From NCBI RefSeq assembly GCF_907164915.1, contig NC_061863.1, positions 23,575,710 to 23,639,709 on the forward strand: a stretch of DNA of 64,000 bases, read 5' to 3'. A program made the translations under genes and the position numbers. Positions 23,808 to 35,827 of the stretch are shown here, in pieces. Every line of letters begins with the position of its first letter. The first letter of the stretch is position 1. The notes under the pieces were generated by a model. It did not search any database and was not told the DNA's origin. It worked only from the letters and a program-made list of their open reading frames with translations. The DNA comes from Impatiens glandulifera. Taxonomy: Eukaryota; Streptophyta; Magnoliopsida; Ericales; Balsaminaceae.

Positions 23808-23851
<44 letters not shown>
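23808..23851. repeat. (ATT)n microsatellite
   Basis: About 14 uninterrupted ATT units directly abut the right end of the MULE-like element. Confidence 0.95.
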
Positions 23852-24696
23852 GTATCAATTACACAAAAAAAAATTGAAAAATTATATGTAAAATCGTTTC
23901 TAAACATAGTATTTGCATGTGTATCTCATCCAACTATATAATTAAATGTAGATAGAAATAGATTTAAAAACTATTTATCGATTTGTCGTTCAGATCCAGA
24001 CTCAGCTCTAGTTCCAGTCCAATTGGTTTTTCAAGCATACTACTCATCTCAAAAACTTTTTTGATTTTAGTATGTTATTGCTGTCAGATTAAATACCTAA
24101 TTGAAATTATAAGAGTTGTTTGTGGTTTTCAGTTTATGTGATCTATTTCCCTTAGTCTCATTTCGATCAGAAATATAAATTGAACTGATATGGGTTATGT
24201 GTTGTTTTCTTTGTTTGTTAGGCAAGTTTATCTTGAGTCACTAAGTGTTTGATCTTTCATTTGTAAGACATTGATTTCATTAGTCTTGCAGTTTTATTTG
24301 TCTTCTGAATATCAAGTTTCCCTTATGCATGGCCTAATTACCCCAGACAAACCCTCGAATTAGGGCACCTCACTCTGGGCAGACCATTTATTAAAAATAG
24401 TAAATTATTTAGTCAAATTTATTGTATTCTTAAATATAGAACGTTGTAACTTAGTTCACCATGAAACTTATAACTTTTATTTGGTTATGGATTTAAATTT
24501 CAATAAATAAAATCACTTTTTTTTTTTATCAATTTTTAAATTAGACTTAGGACAAAAAAAAAAATATTAATCTTTTTTCTACTGGGGTTGAGCAGCCAAA
24601 AACTCGAGACCGGTTCTGCTCCTTATGTAAGAGATTTCTGGCTGCACTTCAACTTTAAAAGAAAGTATGCATTTTATTTATTGCTTCATCGTTCCT

Positions 24697-24795
24697 TTGT
24701 GACTAGTCTAGTCCTTTACAAAACTTTATTTGTGACTAGTCTAGTCCTTTACAAAACTTTATTTGTGACTAGTCTAGTCCTTTACAAAACTTTCT
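24697..24795. repeat. 33-bp tandem repeat, three copies
   Basis: Units starting at 24697, 24730 and 24763 each contain TGTGACTAGTCTAGTCCTTT followed by ACAAAACTTTA. The repeat keeps a frame open (24588-24836), but there is no other sign of coding. Confidence 0.95.
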
Positions 24796-24836
24796 CCAAT
24801 ATCGATTACTATATTGTCATCCCAATTATTATTTAG

Positions 24837-27359
24837 TGTACTATCTTACTTAATCAAATTTGAAAAGTTTTTCATATTAAAACTGCAAAGATGATTATGA
24901 GCTTGGTCGAGTTGCCGGTGTTATTTTTTACTAACTCATCGGACAAATATTGCTTTCATTTAATTTGTTATAAATTTCAATGTATTTCAATCTTTTTATA
25001 ACCTAGTTTGGCTCCTTTATTGTATTTTATTTTTGCAGTAAGATTACATATATTTGACAATAAAAATGGATAATGGCAAAAACATGTTTGTTCAAGCTAG
25101 GTCGGTTGAGTACAACAGAAGAAATAGTACTATAATAATTTGGTGATCATTCATTTTACATATTTGTCCATATATATATGACATTTGTTATATGTTCGGT
25201 GGAATGATTATTGTCTTGGAGCAAAGGTTAAGAATAGTTGATTTTATTTATAAGGAACCTTCCTTCCTTTTAACTTTATTCCATTTGCATAGATAGAGTC
25301 GCCACATTGCTATTCAAATGAACAGTCACTTTACTCAAAACTATTCTCCGCACATAGTTATCACAATATATTATTCAAAATTAATTCAATGTAATAATAT
25401 ATGTAGGAGTTATCTTTCATCAAATTGACTCAATTTTTTTAATAAATTTTAATTTGGTTCTACTATTTAATATATCAAATATTAGGTTTGTGTGATAATG
25501 TTTTGGATATCTAACTCTATACATTTAATAATTTGTATTGATATGTTTGTAAATTAATTTTAAAAACAATTAATCAATTATAAAAACAACATATTTTACG
25601 GATTTGTTTTGTTAAATAGAGATATAAATATAAATTCTATAAGTAATAATAATGATATTTAAAATAAAATTTCCTAACTAAGTATAGGTGAGAATAGATA
25701 ATTAAAAAAAATGAAATGATTGAATAAAATAAAAATAATTAAATTACTTATTAATAATAAAGGTAACATTCAACCACAATTAAAATAATAAAAATTCTTT
25801 TAACTTTTTTTCTTATTTGTACACAAACTGTTGTAATAAAATATTAATATTTAATATGTTAAATATTATAAATATTAATTAAAATAAAACTTACAATTTT
25901 TTGTATTTTAAATTGGTATGCCTGAAAAAACAAATTCTAACATATAAAATTAGTTAATATATTTCAAAATATTAATTACTTTCAGTTATTATATTAAAAT
26001 TATATGTTGGACAAATTAGATATTTTTTTATTTGAATTAGGTCGGTAAATCAATTATATAATGGAATGTTTATCCGTAATACTATATATAACTGAATATT
26101 TTCTTATAAATTGTAATTTTTATAAACTCAATTGTAATATATAGCATAAGATCATTGAGAAAAAGAAACCATATAATTTTAATTTATAAATATGAATATT
26201 TTATTTTTTATTATCAATTAATTTTACTCTTATATAAAACTATATTAGTATATTCAGAAGTCTAATTATGGATAAGGGTTGAGAGTCCCACAGTAATGAT
26301 TCAATTCAACATGCTGTGTTGAAACTGTGGAATAATTACTTTATTTGTAAAAAAAAAGGAAAAATTAATATTTTATTTGAAAGAGTGCATTATTTAATAA
26401 GTTTGTATAATGGAAATTATTCTGAGAAATAGTGGTGGCAGGCATATACAATGCCACCGATGTGGGCGTACGACCATGTGGCGAAGAGAAAATATAAATG
26501 TACAAAAAGCTACAGTCTTAGACTCGTACGTGGATGTTTTTTAACGGCAACTCAAAGTGCCGGTTTTAACCAAAATAATAAAATAAAAGGCTCACGCGCA
26601 CATCACGTGCAGTTTTGGCATATAATTCATCCAAACAAACGGACTGTTTATGTTCACGGAGAAATTAAATATTATTATATACTTTCAAATTAATTAAATC
26701 AATAATATAAATATTAAAATATTTTTTCTTTCTAAAAAAATTATTCCATCATTATATATTAATAATATTTTTTTCTAAATATTATTTTTTTTAAATAAAC
26801 ACATTTTTAAAAAAATGAGTATAATCAAAATTCATAAATTATTTAAATGGATCCCATAACTTTGCACCTAAGTAACCCACAATATTTGGAAACTCTAATT
26901 TCATAGTCATTTGGGATAATGATATAAGCAAATATTATTTATATATAAATATTTTAAATAAAAATAATATTATTTAAATATTTGAATTTGATTTAATTTA
27001 TAAAATTAAATTAATCTAAATTTAATGTTTACTTCTATTTTCTAAATTAATTGAGTTTATAAAATTTGAAAAATATTTAAAGAAAAAACATCTAAAAAAA
27101 TATATAAATTGATGTTTCAAATATCATAGTCATATATATTTAAAAAAAAAAACATTTATGGGTAGATTTACTCATGACCCAAATATCTAATTATTCTTTT
27201 ATATATATATATATATATCAAAATTAACTATAATTCTCAATCTAGTAATCAAACAAATTCAAATTAAACATCATTTTTAATTAACCATTATTATATATAC
27301 AAGCATGTATCTTGCGTTGTATAGATTAATTTATTTTATAATTTAAAAGATATATGTAA
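24837..27359. other. Very AT-rich non-coding stretch
   Basis: No gene was recognised. The 80-codon open frame at 26451-26693 has no similarity I know. An (AT)n tract lies near 27200. Confidence 0.4.
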
Positions 27360-28257
27360 TCACTAAAAATCTACACTCCAATTTGTTATATTAAAATATT
27401 TATTTTGAATTATTTTTTAAAAAATTAAATCAAAATAATTAACCTGCCAAAAATTAAGATTAATTATTGTACTAATTAATTAAATTAATTAAGAGTTAAG
27501 GCCAAAATAATAAATAAAATTATTTGGGATAAATGTTATACCCATATTATTTCAAAATAGTTTTAGAAAATTTTAAGATAAAAAATAAATAATTTTGATA
27601 TAAATGTTGTATCTATTTCATCTAAAAAGAATTATTTATTTAAATCTTAAAAATATATAAAAATAAATAGATAATAAATTGGTAAAATATTTACAATATT
27701 TGTTTTAATATTTATTTATTTGAAAAGATCAAAATTAAAGCAAAAAAAGTGAAAGAAAAATCGATTTCAAATAAACTCTTAAGTATTTAATAACAATATA
27801 TATTTGTGATCATGAGTGGCCAAAACTAAGGAAAATAGTTACAGTGCACGCAAGGACCATTGAATCAGTACAACGCCCAAGAAGAAGTCGCGTAGCCGGT
27901 TGTAGCTAGAGCAACGCGCGCCCAGGACACACATAATCATCAAACGATCGTTAGCTGGAACACTAACGGAGCACTCTAACGCAACGATGTCAAGACGGAA
28001 CGCGCTCTAGCCTCAAAACAACGTTGTTTCCTTCTCCGATCATTTTCTCCAACGCGACGCCAAAGTGGATAAGACATCCGCCTTTAATCTTCTAGTCAAA
28101 GTGGAACTCCTTTGTTAGTCCATCATTTTGACTGATTCAAAGCTAAGAATGATCACCCTACGATGATGATCATTCTACCTACAAAAGTAGGCATCGTCAC
28201 TACATACTCCGGCCAGTTGACTAAAGAATAGCCAAAATTCCATTAATCGGTAGACAA
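27360..28257 (+). mobile_element. 5' part of a Tat/Ogre-like LTR (LTR B), interrupted by the copia element
   Basis: The stretch matches 62130-62860 over about 700 bases in the same orientation (for instance AAAATTATTTGG.ATAAATGTT, then AGTGAAAGAAAAATC and GGTTACAGT). It also resembles, in inverse orientation, the 5990-5280 part of LTR A. At about 28258 it breaks off where the copia LTR similarity begins. The remaining LTR part is taken to be 35828-37113. The outer (left) border is not defined. Confidence 0.6.
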
Positions 28258-29960
28258 TGTTTTAATCGGTAGACAACGTCTAACCTCTTCAGACTTGGTC
28301 TGAAGTAGGCGCTCATAGATGTCTTGCTACTTTAGACGGAGTTTGGAGTACGTGAGTAGACGTCATCTAAGCTTCTTAGACGCGATCTAAAGGGAAAGCG
28401 TAGTTAGACGTCGCCCAACTCCTTTAGATGCGGTCCAAAGGAGAAGCGCAGTTAGATGTCGTCTAAGATCCTTAGACCCGATCTAAAGGGAAGCACAATT
28501 AAACGTCATCTAACTCCCTTAAATGCAGTCTAAAGGAGAAGCGCAACTAGACGCTGTCTAAGATCCTTAGACGCGGTATAAAGGGAAGCGCAGTTAAACG
28601 TCGTCTAACTTCTTCTTAGACGTGGTCTAAAGGAGAAGCGCAGTTAGACGTCGTCTAAGCTTCTTAGACGCGGTCTAAAGGGAAGCGCAATTAGACATTG
28701 TCTAATTTCCTTAGACATGGTCTAAAAGAGAAGCGCATCTAGACATCGTCTTAGCTTCTTAGACACAGTCTAAAGGGAAGCGTAGTTAGATGACATCTAA
28801 GCTCTTTCAGATGTGGTCTCAAGGGAAACGAAGTTAGACGTCGTCTAACTCCTTTAGATGCCGTCTAAAGGGAAGCTCAGTTAGACGTCGTCTAACTCCT
28901 TTAAATGTGGTCTAAAGGGAAGCATAGTTAGATGTCATCTAAACTTCTTAGACGCGATCTAAAGAGGAAGCGTAGTTAGACGTCGTCTAACTCCTTCTTA
29001 GATGTGGTCTATAGAGGAAGCGTAGTTAGATGTCGTCTAACTCCTTCTTAGACGCGGTTGGAAGAAGAACGTCTAATGCCTTGCTTTAGCAGTCGTATGA
29101 ATAAAGCATCTGTCTAACTACGTACTCACTCAGCTCATATATAGTTACCGTTTTCAATAGTCTGACAAGTCAGTCGATTCCAACAAATGAAAGACTCCCA
29201 CGTACGCGTTTATCATTCAAATTACCCTACTTATACCTTTCTAGTACAAGAAAATATTAGAGGATATTCGGCGCACTATCAGTCCTGTACAGCCACGATT
29301 ATATTGCTCAAGCTCTACTGTACCTTCGTACTATATGCGACCATCCAACGGACACATGCCACATGTCCTAATACAAGATTCGACCGTTTGTGCTTTCCAA
29401 CTATAAATAGATGCCCAAGGACAATGGATGAATCTCTCGGTAACATAACTTACATTTTCTCTTGCTATCTAATCTCTTTCAAGCTCAAGTGCAAATTACC
29501 TATCTAGCTGTGATCATACTGTAAATCATATATTATCTTTTCTGTGTGAAATCTTAGTGTTGTAAGTTGAATAGAGGATGTTCTGTTCAACATAAAGTTA
29601 GCTAGAATATCAGAAGTAGGAAATTGTTAAGTCATGTAGTTTTTAACTGAGTTTGTGTAGTTTGTTCTATACTAATCAAAGTCTTCTTGTGAATATTCTT
29701 CCTGTTGAGGAATAAGGGACGACGTAGGAGTTTTATCTCCGAACATCCATAAAACTCTTTGTGTTCTTTACTTTTTGTTGCTTGTATTCATTTGTCTGAA
29801 GTTTAAAATCCAACAAACTGTTCCGCACTTGAATCCGTTCAAGAGTTTGTAAAGATTTGCAAAGAATAAAAAAACAGGTTTTAACTTCTAATAGAGTTAA
29901 AATCGAATTAAAAGTCATAAGATGTTCACAAAAATTAGACCCCCGTCTTTATTGTCAACA
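28258..29960 (+). repeat. Copia 5' LTR, truncated at its 5' end
   Basis: It matches 34048-35827 throughout. The 5' half is an array of about 48-50-bp units, each with TTAGACGTCGTCTAA, a CTTAGACGCGGTCTAAAG palindrome-like segment and GGGAAGCGCAG. The promoter TATAAATA box lies at 29402-29409. The LTR ends ATTGTCAACA at 29960. The equivalent of 33827-34047 is absent, so the left end was lost or replaced. The open frame at 29187-29507 is LTR sequence. Confidence 0.85.
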
Positions 29961-29969
29961 CCTAACAAG

Positions 29970-29982
29970 TGGTATTAGAGCC
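29970..29982 (+). other. Copia primer binding site (initiator Met tRNA type)
   Basis: TGGTATTAGAGCC differs by one base from the common plant copia site TGGTATCAGAGCC. It lies nine bases after the LTR end. Confidence 0.88.
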
Positions 29983-30020
29983 TCATTTTCTAATCTCAAG
30001 CATCACTAGATTCATGAATC

Positions 30021-30891
30021 ATGTTTATGGCTATCACCTACAAGGTTCTCATGTTCTCAAAAGAAAACTACATCGGGTGGAAGGCGAGAGTCCAAGCTCA
30101 TCTAGTTACTATAGATGATGACATTTGGTTTGTCATCACCGATGGTCCGATAAAGATTGAGAAGCCTAGATCTGAGTGGACCATTGAAGATAAGAGGAAG
30201 AACAACCTCGACAACATAGAAAAAGATATTCTCTACGAAACACTAGATGATAACATGTTCAACAAGATTATATCATGCGCCTCTTCTAGAGAAATCTGGG
30301 AGAGGTTGACTCAACTATGTGAGGGAAACGAGCAAACCAAAGAAAACAAACTTATGGTTACCACACAGTAGTTCGATAACAACAAGATGCGTCCTGTAGA
30401 GACGATGACTGAATTCGATGAGAGATTCAGTAAGATTATCACTACTCTTTCCATTTTGGACAAGACTTACAACAATAGAGATGTTACGATCAAAGTAATG
30501 CGTGCTCTTCCCAGAGAGTGGGATATTAAGACAATCGCGATGAGGGAGTCTAAAGACCTCAAAAAGATGGAGCTCTATGATTTTCTAGTCGATCTGAAGG
30601 CCTACGAGTTTGAGATAAACTCTAGGAATGAAGAGGAGCATTCCACATATGCCATCTCTACCAAGGCGCTAGTGACCGCTGAAGAGCCACATGCTGACAC
30701 CGTTGTGAAGACTACTGCAGAGCAGGTCAGCAGCGACTTCATGACTCTCTTTGTGAAGAAATTCGGAAAATTCATGAAGAAGAGCAATCCTAACTCAAGC
30801 TCTTCAAATAATAACAATGATGATAAGAATAATTATAAGGCTAACTTGAAGTGTTTAACTGTGATAAACTAGGACACTTCAAGGTGGAATG
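30021..30891 (+). pseudogene. Copia gag (UBN2 type) with zinc knuckle, broken
   Basis: The frame opens with an FSKENYIGWK motif, continues through WTIEDKRKNNLDNIEKDILY and REIWERLTQLCEG, then meets a TAG at 30369-30371, continues in the same frame (FDERFSKIITTL, ALPREWDIKT) to 30872. The zinc knuckle (C-x2-C-x4-H-x4-C) is readable at about 30849-30891 only after one frame change in a T run. Gag forms the particle and binds the RNA in intact elements. Both breaks are single-site changes. Confidence 0.85.
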
Positions 30892-32011
30892 CATGAAGCC
30901 GAAGCGAGATGAAAAGAAGAAAGATGAGAAGAAAACAAGAAAAAGCTGAAGGCTCTCATGGATGCTGATATCAAAGCCAAGTGGGCCCAAATCGACTTAG
31001 ATGATTCATCATCAATGACAATGATGATGGAAATGTTACTTGCTTCATGGTAGAGGAAGATTCTGAGGTATTTGACTTCTCCTCTGAAGAGTTACAAGAG
31101 ATGACTTAACTACTGCACTCAATGACATGGTCATGGAGTACAAAAATTTATCAGATTCTCTAAATGAGATGAGATTGAAAAATGAAACTATGAACATCTC
31201 TTCATCTCAAACTTCTAAACCAAAAGATTTTGAAAACAAGATGGTTGAGCTCTAATCTGAGAATGAGAAGCTCAAGGAAAAGATTCAGACACTATTTTCT
31301 GAAAACCAACGTTTGACCTATGTGGTCACTTCCTGGACAAGGTCTGGAGATGCAATCAGACAACAAATTAGTCTGTTGAGGCCTACCGGATGCAAATCCG
31401 ATTTAGAATTTGACAATGTCAACCCAAACAAGTCTAACAAGAAGTTAAACCCTATGGAAGACAAGCTTAAGGCTATAAGCTTTGTTAGGGGTGGTTTAAC
31501 TGATAAAGGAACTAATCCAAGCTGTGAAGATCTAAACTAGGATGAGATAATTTATGTTAAGCCAACTGTAAGTTGGCTGAAACCCAAGAAGGGAGCAGCC
31601 AACAAGTCTGGAAAACCAAAACCTAACAGGAAGTCAATGAGTTTTAGACAAAAATCATCCTCTAAGGTTAACGGATCAGCTGATAAGAGGAAGACGTCAG
31701 CTAAGCCTAAATCATATGCACTGCTCACAACACAACAAGGGAAATTCATCTAGATAACTCAAATATGGATTCCCAAGAGACTGATTAACCGTGGATCCAA
31801 TTAAATGTGGGTACCAAAAGCTGTAAATATGTATTTTATAGGTACAACAAGTCAGCTGCATTGAGGAATCCGGGAGCATGTCAGTCAGAAGCATATTCGT
31901 CTAGAATATGTTCCAACAGATTAATAAGTGGCAGACGTGTTCACAAAGCCACTCACCGAGACTAAACTTTCTGACTTTAAAAATATGTTGGGTCTTGTAG
32001 ACTTCAATTAA
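30892..32011 (+). pseudogene. Copia gag-pol spacer joined to the C-terminal end of RNase H; most of pol deleted
   Basis: After the zinc knuckle a low-complexity spacer with several stops can be followed to a MWVPK segment near 31806. It then passes almost directly into IREHV and KHIRLEYVPTD..VADVFTKPL (31869-31975), the end of the RNase H domain, and stops at 32011. The protease, integrase and reverse transcriptase that should lie between are gone. Two adjacent TAA stops (31922-31927) stand where related elements usually have two glutamines (CAA). Confidence 0.8.
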
Positions 32012-32159
32012 TTTATTTTAATTAAACATGCACAAATTGAGGGGGAAATTTATTGATTAAAGTGATTAGACTTGTGTAAACGGATGTCTAAATTGGACTG
32101 ATTAGATCAGTCGTCTAAAGAACTCATGTACTTAGACGAATTATGCTTAAACAACTTGC

Positions 32160-32350
32160 AAATTAAGCTTGGTTAGACGTCTATATGTAAGACATACGTC
32201 TGAAGCGTCTATAGACGTGCGTAGTTAGACGTCGTTCGAACATATGAATGTTAGACGTCTATAGACGTGCGTGTTTAGACGTCGTTCGAACAAGATGTCT
32301 ACCTAGCTTAGATGCAAGGCATGCGAATAGCACAGACGTCTAACTACGTG
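32160..32350. repeat. TTAGACGTCTATAGACGTGC repeats downstream of pol
   Basis: Two units near 32169-32230 and 32251-32292 share a TTAGACGTCTATAGACGTGC-like core followed by GTTAGACGTCGTTCGAAC. The words are the same as in the LTR arrays although this stretch is internal. Confidence 0.75.
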
Positions 32351-32811
32351 TGTTTTTATATGTCTCATCTTCGGACGAATGAGACAACTGTCTAAAGTCT
32401 CATGAGCTGCCTATGTACTTTTCCCGTCCAGAAATTGAAAAGTCATATTTCAAATAACTTGAAGACACGTGTCTCTCAATGTTAAAAATATGACTAATAT
32501 CTGATAGTTTATTTCTTTCCGTCTTTTAAATTAATGATGGATTTTATGATGGTTTTAAATGAAGTCTTCTCTTTTAAATGATAATTTAATTGGGAACATG
32601 TTTTTAAATTAATGACAATTTATTTTTACTGATGACTTTTATAGCCATGTGTTAGTCTTACTCTATAAGAGTAACTTACACATCCGAACAGACTCATTAT
32701 CTTCTTTGTGAGTCTGCATACTTCTTCTCTCTCTCTAGAAATCTCTTGAGATTCTGATTTGCCGGCAACCATAAATACTCTTCATCTTCATTCAAAATCT
32801 GAAGCTAAGAA

Positions 32812-33575
32812 GTGACCTCTTTTGCTCCAAATACTTTGCAAGTAAACTTCGAGTCTGTCTCTTCTTCGACGCTTCCAAAAATAGTTGCTATGTTCAAAAC
32901 TCTTGAAGCTTCTAGCTTGAGGAAGTTTCTTGAGGGGGCTATCATCATTCACGAACCCGAGGTTAGTGAATTCTGTAAGATTGCAAGGTTAATAGGCGAC
33001 AAGATTATCCTGGCAACAATAAAAGGAGAAAAAGAGATGAAGTCTCCTTCGGTGAAGAAACTTTCACTCTATTTTTCGAGCTCCCGTCAAAGGGGATGAT
33101 AGAGTTTCCCACCTCTCTAGATGATATCCTATCTATGATGAAGCTTGTCTTCTTAGATACCTCCTTTCCTATCGAAACTCACGGGAAGAAGTCTTCCTTA
33201 AAACCTGAGTTTTCCATTCTCAACGATATCATTTCTAAATCCCTCTTAGCTAAGGTAGCCACAAATGTCTATTCCAAAAAGATCTTTGAGATGATGGTGG
33301 CTATAACCATGGGAATAGCCATCAACTAGTCAAAAATCCTCTTTGATAACTTGGTGAAGTTGATATCTTCTCCAAGAAAGCCAACTGGGTATGCTGCTCA
33401 GCTCAGTATGATGCTCGCTTATCTCCGAGTTAATGTTGGACATGGGGTCCTCATTAAGTCTTCCAAAGTTTTAGACGTCCAAAGAGTTTATAACTACTTC
33501 TTTAAGGTAAGAAGAGCAAGGGAAAAGAGAAGCAGTCAGCGACTTCAAAGGTCCCTTAGGGTATTCAGATATTGA
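32812..33575 (+). pseudogene. Extra ORF between pol and the 3' LTR (env-like position), unknown function
   Basis: Three open pieces make one protein-like reading: 32812-33099, then a frame change near 33075, then 33096-33329, one TAG (33327), and 33351-33575. Visible features are SFAPNTLQVNFES at the start, MFKTLEASSLRKFLEG, FELPSKGMIEFP, KPEFSILNDIISKSLLAK, MVAITMGIAIN and GYAAQLSMMLAYL. The start codon position holds GTG, probably a decayed ATG. I recall a large family of similar unnamed proteins in Lamiales annotations (e.g. Dorcoceras). No membrane segment is obvious, so env function is not supported. The position after RNase H is what marks it as a retrotransposon accessory gene. Confidence 0.6.
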
Positions 33576-33812
33576 TCTTCCCAATGATGTCAAAAGGGGG
33601 AAAGATTCGGCCTGCTATCTAGGGGCAGATCAAGTAAAAAGGACTTTAATCAAGGGAAAAGGAGAATAGGAAAGACCTATTTAGGAAAGTCCTAACTTTT
33701 TTTTTTGTTTATGGGTAATTTTTGCTAATATATAAAATCCAATCCTTTCTGTCAAATATGGGCTTGAATTTTTGCAAATCTATCTGATCTACTAACTAAG
33801 TTTTAACATCAT

Positions 33813-33825
33813 AAAAAGGGGGAAA
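33813..33825 (+). other. Polypurine tract of the copia element
   Basis: AAAAAGGGGGAAA lies one base before the TGTTGAG start of the 3' LTR, the usual place for plus-strand priming. Confidence 0.88.
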
Positions 33826-33826
33826 T

Positions 33827-35827
33827 TGTTGAGTCTAGTCAAATTGATTAAAATAAGCTTAAGAAATAAGCTTATTTAAAACAACTCTACTTAATTGTGA
33901 GCTGACAATATTTTGATGATGTGCGATTTAATCAAAGTAAAACTTAGTTATGCACATGCAAAGCTGGAGAGCTTATTTTAATGTTGCAAACGAATTAAAC
34001 TAAGTTGTGAAATTGTCTTTATGCAGGTACATCTCAAGGAAACGTAAGTAGACGTTTTGATCGATAGACAACGTCTAACCTCTTCAAACGTGGTCTAAAG
34101 CAGACGCTCATAGACATCTTGCTACTTCAGACGGAGTCTGGAGTACGCGAGTAGACGTCTTTTAAGCTTCTTAGACGCGGTCTAAAGGGAATCGTAGTTA
34201 GACGTCGTCTAACTCCTTTAGATGCGGTCTAAAGGAAAAGCAGTTGGACGTCGCCTAACTCTTTTAGATGCGGTCTAAAGGAGAAGCGCAGTTAAACGTC
34301 GTCTAAGATCCTTAGACGCGATCTAAAGGGAAACACAGTTAAACGTCATCTAAGTCCCTTAGACGCGGTTTAAAGGAGAAGCACAACTAAAAGTCGTCTA
34401 AACTCCTTAGACGCGGTATAAAGGGAAGCGCAGATAGACTTCGTCTAACTTCTTTTTAGACGCGGTCTAAAGGAGAAGCTCAGTTAGACGTCGTCTAAGC
34501 TCCTTAGACGCAATCTAAAGGGAAGCACAATTAGACGTCGTCTAAATTCCTTAGATGCGGTCTAAAGGAGAAGCGTAGTTAGACGTTGTCTAAGCTTCTT
34601 AGACACGGTCTAAAGGGAAATGCAGTTAGACGACATCTAAGCTCATTTAGATGCGGTATAAAGGGAAGCACAGTTAGACATCGTCTAACTCCTTTAGATG
34701 CAGTCTAAAGGGAAGCACAATTAGTCGTCGTCTAAATCCTTTAGATGCGATCTAAATGAAAGCTTAGTTAGACGTCGTCTAAGCTTCTTAGACGCGGTCT
34801 AATGAGGAAGCGTAGTTAGACATTGTCTAAATCCTTCTTAGATGTGGTCTAAAGAGGAAGCGTAGTTAGACGTCGTCTAACTCCGTCTTAAACACGATTT
34901 GAAGAAGAACGTTTGATGCCTTGCTTTAACAGACGTCTGAAGGAAGCATCCGTCTAACTACGTACTCACTCAGCTCATCTGTAGTTACCGTACTCACTCA
35001 GCTCATCTGCAGTTACCGTTTTCAACAATCTGACAAGTTAGTCGATTCCAACAAATGAAAGACTACCACGCGCATGTTTATCATTCAAATTGCCCTACTT
35101 GTACCTTTCATGTACAAGACAATATCAGAGGATATTCGGCGCACTATCAGTCCTGTACAACCACGATTCTAATGCTCAGGCTCTGTTGTACCTTCGTACT
35201 ATATGCGACCATCCAACGGACACATGCCACGTGTCCTAATAGAATATTCGACCGTTGGTGCTTTTCAACTATAAATAGATGCCCAAGGACAACGGAAGAA
35301 TCTCTTGGTAACATAAATTATATTTGCTATCTCTATCTCATCTCCCTCAAGCTCAAGTACAAATTATCTACTATCTAGTTGTGATCATACTGTAAATCAT
35401 ATACTGTTTTTTTTGTGTGAAATCTCAATGTTGTAAGCGAAATAGAGGGTGTTCTGTTCAATAGAGTTAGCTAGAAGTTCAGAAGTAGGCAGTTGTTAAG
35501 TCATGTGGTTTCTAAGTGGGGTTGTGTAGTATGTTTTATACCGATCAAAGTATTCTAGTGAATATCTTTCCTGTTGAGGAAGAAGGGGTGACCTATGTGT
35601 TTTATCTCCGAACATCCATAAAACTCCTTGTGTTCTTTACTTTCTGCTGCTTGCATTCATTTGTCTAAAAATTTAAATCCAACAAATTGTTCCGCACTTG
35701 AATTCGTTCAAGAGTTTGTGAAAATTTGCGAAGAATAGAAATAAGTTTTAACTTCTAACAAAGTTAAAATCAAATTGAAAGTCGTAAGTTTTTCACAATT
35801 GTCAGATCTCCGTCTATATTGTCAACA
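33827..35827 (+). repeat. Copia 3' LTR, complete (about 2.0 kb)
   Basis: It runs from TGTTGAGTCTAG to TTGTCAACA. The 34050-34930 part is the same TTAGAC array as in the 5' LTR. A tandem duplication of about 27 bases (GTACTCACTCAGCTCATCTG) at 34961-35018 is not found in the 5' LTR. A TATAAATA box is at 35270-35277 and a CCACGTGTCC G-box at 35227-35236; the latter reads CCACATGTCC in the 5' LTR. The open frame at 35055-35378 is LTR sequence. Confidence 0.9.

Larger units (their letters stand above)
28258..35827 (+). mobile_element. Nested, pol-deleted Ty1/copia retrotransposon with an extra 3' ORF
   Basis: The order is: 5' LTR (28258-29960, lacking its first ~220 bases), initiator-Met-type PBS, gag, gag-pol spacer, the last ~50 codons of RNase H, a non-coding TTAGAC-rich stretch, an additional ORF, a polypurine tract and a complete 3' LTR (33827-35827). 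Protease, integrase, and reverse transcriptase are missing. The LTRs are clearly diverged and the coding parts carry several stops, so the copy is old and cannot move on its own. It lies inside LTR B. Confidence 0.85.

Noticed and set aside
26451..26693. 80-codon open frame with mixed composition
   Set aside because: No known similarity, no neighbouring exons and no promoter signal.
29187..29507. Open frame repeated at 35055-35378 as a possible gene pair
   Set aside because: Both lie in the same place of the two copia LTRs, across the promoter region; they are LTR sequence, not genes.
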